Source: Collybia mongolica (taxonomy: Eukaryota > Basidiomycota > Agaricomycetes > Agaricales > Clitocybaceae). From it: DNA of 64,000 nucleotides. Position 1 is the first letter of the stretch; every line of letters starts with the position of its first letter. The notes beneath the pieces are model-generated. The model was not told where the DNA came from. It saw only the letters and a program-made list of their open reading frames with translations, and ran no database searches. A program made the translations under genes and the position numbers. Location of the stretch: assembly GCA_013420905.1 (NCBI GenBank), contig JAAXNY010000001.1, positions 5,146,001-5,210,000 of the forward strand, read 5' to 3'. Below are positions 58,450 through 64,000 of the stretch, in pieces.

Positions 58450-60383
58450 TCAAACGCCATAAGGCCCCATTGGCATCATTGCACCCAACATCATAGGAGG
58501 GAACAAAGGCTCTTCCCTCCCCTCCGCCATCGCCCGACATTCCTCCAGCAATTGCCTTAGTTCATCAACGTTACCACCCCCCTCCTGCGGCATTGGCGGT
58601 ATGTCAAACTCCCACTCCTCCTCGTCATCTTCGTACTCGTCGCTGTCCTCATACTCATCGCTATCCTCGTACTCATCACTGTCCTCATACTCTTCCCCGT
58701 CCTCATACTCTTCTTCCCCATCCTCTTCATCTTCCTCTTCATCTTCGCTATCAGAGCCATCCACTTCGTCCATCGGTAAGGTACCGAGAGGTTGTCCCGT
58801 ACAATCCTCGAGTTGAATCCCGGCACGGGTGAGAATATCCCACCACTTATCGTACCGCATCATCCCTCCATCCTCCTCCGACGGGCCATTCGCCTCGTTC
58901 AGCTCGCTCAACATCTGCCAGCTCACCGCCCGCACGAACTGGAGCTTCGGGAAATTATGCTTGTTCAGGGCAGTCACGTTGAGGTCGTTTGAGCTGCGGA
59001 TAATGTGAGCCATTAACGGTTCGTTCGTCGCGACCTCTGCAGCAACGCCGACCCCAAAGGCGTACATGAGCCCATGAAGGCCGATCATGTTGATGTTTGG
59101 GTGCGGATTGTTGACGAGTTTACTCATCATGGGAGTATCTGTCGCGTGGGCCATTGTAATGCTGACTGGTGCTGGGACTTCCTCGCCCGGCTGTTGGACG
59201 CGCCAATCAGCGTTGAAGCAGAATGCGCTAAGCATCGGGCAGAGATCGAGGATCATCCGCACGTCGAAGGGCGGGATGCAGTTAATATCTAGGAAATAGA
59301 GTTGGGCACCGTGGGTTTTCAAGAACGCCACAATGTCCGGCATGTCCGTACGGAGACTACCGCAGTCGAATGTCAGGTTCTTCAGTAACGGGATCGACCA
59401 TCCGGCCGCTTGTTCGACAAATTCTTGACAGTGGCCACGGAGGGATAGTTGCTGTAGGTGGGGCAACGAGAGGCTAACGTCAGAGGCAGCTCCGAGGTGA
59501 GCATCTGCAGAATCTCCGTCGTCAGGCGCCTGGGCCCCGAAATGGATATGACAGGCAATGATGAAGGGGAGAGCACTGAGCGCCCAGATGACTTTAGATA
59601 GCGCATTTGATGGAACGTGCCAGTGGACTACCCGGAGCGACTTGACGGCATAAGTCGCTAGTGCATCCGCAACCGATCCAAAGGTTTCCCCCATGGGCCA
59701 ATCCACAATAAAAATCTCAAGATTCGGGCAGTGCCTGATGACGGACACTAGCGCATCTTCGAGGTCGGCCATAGTGGTACCACGCACCTCGCTCGCGTGG
59801 AAGCGAGCCAAGTGGATCCGTCGAGTCCACCAGCCGAGGGACGACGAGATGGTCGATGCTGCCGATGTCGACAAATCGAGGATCTCGCAGAGTGAGATGA
59901 GCTTTGAGGCGTCGTTGAAGAAGAGGCATCGGAACAAGAGCTCTGAGCCAATGTCGTGCCACGATTTACACGTGGATATAATTGCCTGGCAGCAAGGGAT
60001 GAACACTGTGAATTGTCCGAGGCGTAGATAATATAAAAGAGATGAGGGCCTGGCCTCCAGTTGATTGGTCCGAAGTAGCTTTGGTGTACGCCAAAGCCTG
60101 ACCCCAAAAAACCTAGAACCAAGATTCCACTCTCTCAATGCCAGTCTGGTTAAGAGCTACACACCTTCTTCGTGGCATAACTTCGCCTCTGTAAGGCATT
60201 GTGATTATCTGATGGCGTCTTCAACGTCCAGTCTTGTATATCACTTTGCGGAAGTTTGTCTTTCAGCGTGTTTCGAGTCCACGTCGATGCATCGAGTGAA
60301 ATAGGTAGCTCATAACGGAAGATCTCGTCTTCATCCGCCGCGAGGTGAAATATTTGTCTCCAAATTTCAGAGGGAAGTGACAT
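58450..60383 (-). CDS. F-box-like/LRR protein with acidic repeat tail
   Basis: Exons 60165-60383 and 58450-59985 give 584 residues. The start MSLPSEIWRQIFHLAADEDE is an F-box-like opening; after a 179 bp intron it continues AIISTCKSWHDIGSELLFRC, the usual second half of this agaricomycete F-box-like domain. An LRR-like region follows (LPHLQQLSLRG, IPLLKNLTFDCGSLR). Residues about 475-540 are very acidic with SDEYED repeats, and the end is Met/Pro-rich. The first exon is separated by a longer intron than usual here, so a small extra exon is possible. A partner-recruiting role is inferred; the target is unknown. Confidence 0.8.
58631..58710 (-). repeat. 18 bp tandem repeat coding an acidic tract
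   Basis: About four and a half imperfect 18 bp units (tcatactcatcgctatcc type on the plus strand) coding SDEYED on the minus strand, within a longer Glu/Asp-rich stretch. Confidence 0.85.
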
Positions 60384-62170
60384 TTCGAAGATATAGGTCG
60401 AATAGATCTCGAATTTAGTGGTTTAAACTGGTTTGACGCGTCGTTGAGGTCAAACGTTGAATGAATACTGTCAAAAAAATGATTCAACCACCACAACGTG
60501 TGGTATCACGTGAGATGAAAAGGTCACGCACCGTCGCGTCGCCGTCACGCATCACTGTCGCCGAACCCCGAACATCCATTGCACCCGCCTTACCACCGCC
60601 GAAAGGTCATTTCTCATCATATATATATATGTCTAGGAGGTTGTCACGGCAGCTGACACGGAGCACCTGTTTTTTAATAAACATCAAGATCCAGGGCAGT
60701 AAACATAATCTAGAACATATATCATAGAAGCCACGGTATCACCATTGATAACAGTGAAGGTGCCTTTGGGCCACATGTAAGCCTGATGTGCTCCATCATC
60801 ATAATCATAGCAACTCAATATCCATCTCGCATGTCAGGACATGGCATGGGCTGACTTCTGGCATGACCATAGTAAAGAAGTAGGTGAGGTCTTCGGGGCT
60901 AATTATTCTGTATAAGCGCCTGGGTTCCGTGCTCAATGGAGGATCAGCTGCGATAAACCAGATCTAGCATAAGTTTCAGGATGCAAGACACGCCCTCGCC
61001 GGGTCGCGAGGCGCAGTGAGTTCATAAATATCTGATGGAATAATCTCTGCCAGCCTAACGATTTAGGGAACCAGCGCTCGGTGCATTGCGATAGATAGTC
61101 TTTAGGAAGTTTATTCACAAAGACTTCTTCTCGAAGACTCTGTACGAATATAGCTATGAAGAAGACCGGAGAATCTAAGATAACATCACGAAGGCTCTGA
61201 GTTTATGCAGAAATCCCAAATTAGCACAGATGGTAACATGAGATCTCTGCTGCCCATGGGCCGCCGGATCCATACTTGGTCTCAAACACAGTCCTGGCAG
61301 AGAAGTCATGGAATCCTGGGATACAGAGAGAAAATACACTCGAAAACGGGAGAAAAGACAATAAGTGTGGACTAGTGTGGGTGGTCAATAATAACGTTAG
61401 CGAGGATGGTCTAGCCTGGAGGGAAATAGTTCATGGTCCGATACGGTATGTAATACCCACTGAGTCCCAACTTATGCCAATTGGGTATTCGATTCATCGG
61501 CCATTGCTCGGCGGTATTCAAGCCATTCATTGACGTCTCGGAAGGGGCTATATTTGTACACTATTCGTGCCCAAAGCTTGACGGTTTGGAAATCAGCGGC
61601 TCAGTATTCTCCAGTGGTAGGGGTTGTCGCGCAACGTGGATGACGCCATGTGTTATTAGCGACCGTATTTTCATCGGTGAAAAGCTAGTCGATTTGAGTA
61701 CTCAATTGAGATAATGTTCTAGATAGCTGTCAAGGGAGGAAGAGCCTGGGTGAATGAAGCGAGTGCGAAAATTTCACCCTTTTTAGGAAATTCTCGGTTA
61801 CTTGGGTCGGAGCAGTGGAAGGAAATTTCCTGTCTTGGGATAAAGTTTGGGTCGAATTTGTAAATGGACATGTAATCCGATCGTCGGTTTGCTGCGTGGA
61901 TTGATAAGAATTCGACGCAAAAATGGATTTACAGCATTGCTCTGACAAGGAGAAGAGGAGTCACGGGCTTACAAACTCGGATTTTTGTGATTGATCTCCG
62001 CCATATCTCTCAAAATGATACATTTGGTCCCACGAGAACCCACGAAATACCACCTGCGCGGAAAGAATCTCGCGATTTGGCTCATGTAATCGTGTATAAA
62101 CAAGGGGCCAATGTTTATAAGGATATCTCGATATCAATAATATCAATATCCAAGCCATCCTCAAAAGCTC
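60384..62170. other. 1.8 kb intergenic between divergent genes
   Basis: No supported gene. Presumed promoters of the F-box-like gene (-) and the quinone reductase gene (+). A TA-rich microsatellite-like stretch lies near 60620. Confidence 0.5.
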
Positions 62171-63193
62171 ATGTGCTTCCCCAGCAAACGTCAGAAGGAC
62201 AATTTCAACGACAACACCCAGCAAAACAATATAAAAGCAGCATCCGCTCCCACCTCTGACTCTCAACCACCCACTACCACCTCACCTGCAAACGGTCCTC
62301 CAGTACTCCCACCAACAACAACCACAGAAACTACCCTTGACATGTCTCCCCCCAAGATCGCCATCGTCATCTACACGATGTACGGCCATATCGCCAAGAG
62401 TACGTCGACAACATCTCCTAACCTTCGAGTCGGTCCATCTAACCTCCTATTTTTTTCAGTGGCCGAGGCTATCAAGAGCGGTATTGAGAGCGCTGGTGGG
62501 CAAGCGACTATTTTCCAGTACGTCCTCGTTATTATCATCTTCATCTGCGATAGTCTATCTGACCATCGCCACCCAGGGTACCCGAGACACTCCCCCAGGA
62601 GGTCTTGACCAAGATGCATGCCCCCGGTAAACCCGACTACCCCGTTATCTCCCTCGAACAATTCGCGACCTTTGATGCTTACCTCTTCGGTATCCCCACC
62701 CGGTACGGCATGATGCCCGCTCAGTGGAAGGTGTGATATCTATCTGCCCGGGGCTCTCGTCATTGATCTGACATGACATTGATTCACTAAGGCGTTCTGG
62801 GATGCCACTGGTGGGCTGTGGGGTTCCGGCGGCCTTTACGGCAAGTACGCCAGCACCTTCACGTCCACCGCCGGACCCGGTGGAGGGCAGGAGACCACTG
62901 CTCTCAACTCGATGTCGGTTCTTACTCATCACGGAATCATCCACGTCCCTCTGGGTTACGCGAAAGCTTTCGCACAAATAACCAACCTCACTGAGGTCCA
63001 TGGCAGTAAGCTGCATCCACCATAACCGGTCGCTTGATCATCGCTTATTGACTGCTTATCACCAGGCTCTCCATGGGGTGCTGGAACCTTCGCAGCTTCT
63101 GATGGCTCACGCCAACCCAGCGCTCTTGAAATCGAAATTGCCACCATTCAGGGCAAATCCTTCTACGAGACCGTCTCAAGAGTCAAGTTCTGA
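62171..63193 (+). CDS. NAD(P)H:quinone oxidoreductase, WrbA/flavodoxin-like family
   Basis: Five exons, 62171-62399, 62460-62517, 62577-62730, 62792-63005 and 63066-63193, give 260 residues in phase. About 60 polar residues start [15 protein letters not shown]. Then a flavodoxin fold: [20 protein letters not shown] (FMN phosphate loop), [58 protein letters not shown] and the [18 protein letters not shown] block, all typical of WrbA/Pst2 proteins. These FMN enzymes reduce quinones by two electrons. In decay fungi this protects against, or recycles, lignin-derived quinones. The N-terminal MCFPSKRQK may be a lipid-anchor or membrane-association signal (inference). Confidence 0.92.
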
Positions 63194-63421
63194 TTATGTA
63201 GAGTGTTGGAGACGGACTTTGTTTGTATCATTATACTCGTTGTATACAACATAACGTTTTGGCTAGAACATTTCCTGCATATACCATTACAGATTGTTTT
63301 GAATTTCGGCGCAGTTGATACATTTAAGGACGCGCGCGGGCGCGAAATCTAATATGACGTCATGTTTCAACCCTTGCTGTCGCATATATTTTTAGATTTT
63401 GGGACTTGGCAGGATTACCTG

Positions 63422-64000
63422 CTATGTAACGTAAATATCTAGAACAACTGAGCGGGACAGCTGAATATTTCTTTCTTTGCATATCCCCCGGAGTTCCCCT
63501 TTCCAATCCCAGGTTTGTGTGTCAAGGCGCCTCCATGGTCGTCTAGTCACTCGGTCCCACTGGAGTACTCGGCGTATGATCGAAAGGCGCCTAATGTTTC
63601 TGCTTGCCGGAGACCCGAGGTACTCAATAAACGGCTCCACTGTTGTTATTCTTGGCATTGCCGTTCTCGGCATTGCAGAAATGAGGTGTGGAAGCATAAC
63701 GGCGAGTTCTAATGTGTGGAGAGTCTGAGGTAGATGGGTGAAGATCTCGGGTGAGGAAGGGGATGTATATGAAAACTCGATGAGGCAGGGGCATATTGCA
63801 AGAATATCCCGGAGGGAGCCATCGTTATCATCGCGTTGGAATCCTTGGTGGAGGCGAACGCGTAGCACGGTGATGTGCGCAGAAAGCGCGTTGATCTTGA
63901 GCAGTTGAAGGATGCCTGGTCCGTCAAGAGTCGAGATATTGACAATGGACAGTTCACGAAGAACGTTCCTCCCTCCTTTTGTCATAGAACCAAGTAGTCT
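63422..64000 (-). CDS. C-terminal part of an F-box/LRR-like protein, cut by the window edge
   Basis: The frame is open from the right edge to a stop at 63422, about 192 codons. It shows leucine-rich segments (LRELSIVNIS, LEFSYTSPSS-type, LPQTLHTLELAVMLPHL, RNIRRLSIIRR) like the LRR-type F-box proteins of agaricomycetes, and ends RNIQLSRSVVLDIYVT. No F-box is in view because the N-terminus lies beyond 64000. The ATG at 63985 is internal. It is convergent with the quinone reductase gene, 230 bp away. Confidence 0.6.
   Translation of the reverse strand, partial: RLLGSMTKGGRNVLRELSIVNISTLDGPGILQLLKINALSAHITVLRVRLHQGFQRDDNDGSLRDILAICPCLIEFSYTSPSSPEIFTHLPQTLHTLELAVMLPHLISAMPRTAMPRITTVEPFIEYLGSPASRNIRRLSIIRRVLQWDRVTRRPWRRLDTQTWDWKGELRGICKERNIQLSRSVVLDIYVT

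Noticed and set aside
1..64000. CRISPR arrays, bacterial operons, prophage or biosynthetic gene cluster
   Set aside because: No regularly spaced repeats; the genes are spliced eukaryotic genes, and no backbone synthase (PKS, NRPS, terpene cyclase) was recognised.

Overview
The window is nuclear DNA of a basidiomycete, most likely a plant-litter or wood-decaying agaricomycete. The evidence is: genes split by many 45-65 bp introns with GTRNGT donors; a one-chain ATP-citrate lyase; a GH7 cellobiohydrolase with a C-terminal CBM1; FunK1 protein kinases; F-box/LRR proteins; and a DUF1275 membrane protein. I assigned exons by matching splice sites to reading frame and remembered family architecture; no alignment was run. 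Many open frames begin at TTG or GTG and are not genes.

Layout. 0.2-1.7 kb: an F-box gene (-). 2.9-4.8 kb: a decayed seven-helix membrane-protein gene whose intron 5 carries a 908 bp insertion flanked by 13 bp direct repeats; an intact relative lies at 7.0-8.3 kb (+). 9.7-10.7 kb: a prenylated ubiquitin-fold protein (+). 11.7-15.9 kb: ATP-citrate lyase, 10 exons (-). 17.2-18.9 kb: GH7-CBM1 cellobiohydrolase (-) with a long upstream region. 20.5-21.7 kb: mitochondrial ribosomal protein mL44 (-). 22.6-23.2 kb: a short FHA protein (+). 25.1-29.2 kb: a large Fe(II)/2-oxoglutarate oxygenase (-). 29.5-30.6 kb: an unrecognised membrane protein (-). 30.7-31.1 kb: a small secreted Cys-rich protein (+). 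32.6-33.8 kb: a secreted dienelactone hydrolase (+), followed by an F-box gene (-, 33.9-35.6 kb). 37.2-38.6 kb: a six-hairpin glycosidase, GH105-like (-). 39.6-41.4 kb: fumarate reductase (+) with one apparent frameshift. 42.5-43.7 kb: a DUF1275 protein (-). 45.5 kb: intron-bearing tRNA-Leu(AAG).

From about 45.9 kb the window becomes a mosaic of accessory and decayed genes: an F-box pseudogene, two FunK1 pseudogenes (47.7-49.9 and 56.1-58.3 kb), and between them TRM44 (-), a small Cys-rich protein, a MYND/pRiA4-ORF3 protein and a dead tandem copy of its second domain. 58.5-60.4 kb holds an F-box-like/LRR protein with an acidic repeat, 62.2-63.2 kb a WrbA-type quinone reductase, and the right edge cuts another LRR-like gene.

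There is no operon logic. The genes cover primary metabolism (ACL, fumarate reductase), plant-polymer attack (GH7, GH105, dienelactone hydrolase, quinone reductase) and fast-evolving fungal families with birth-and-death signs. I found no clear new multi-gene system. The most informative signals are the element insertion inside an intron, a 14 bp duplication breaking a kinase catalytic loop, and the repeated pattern of live gene plus dead copy.
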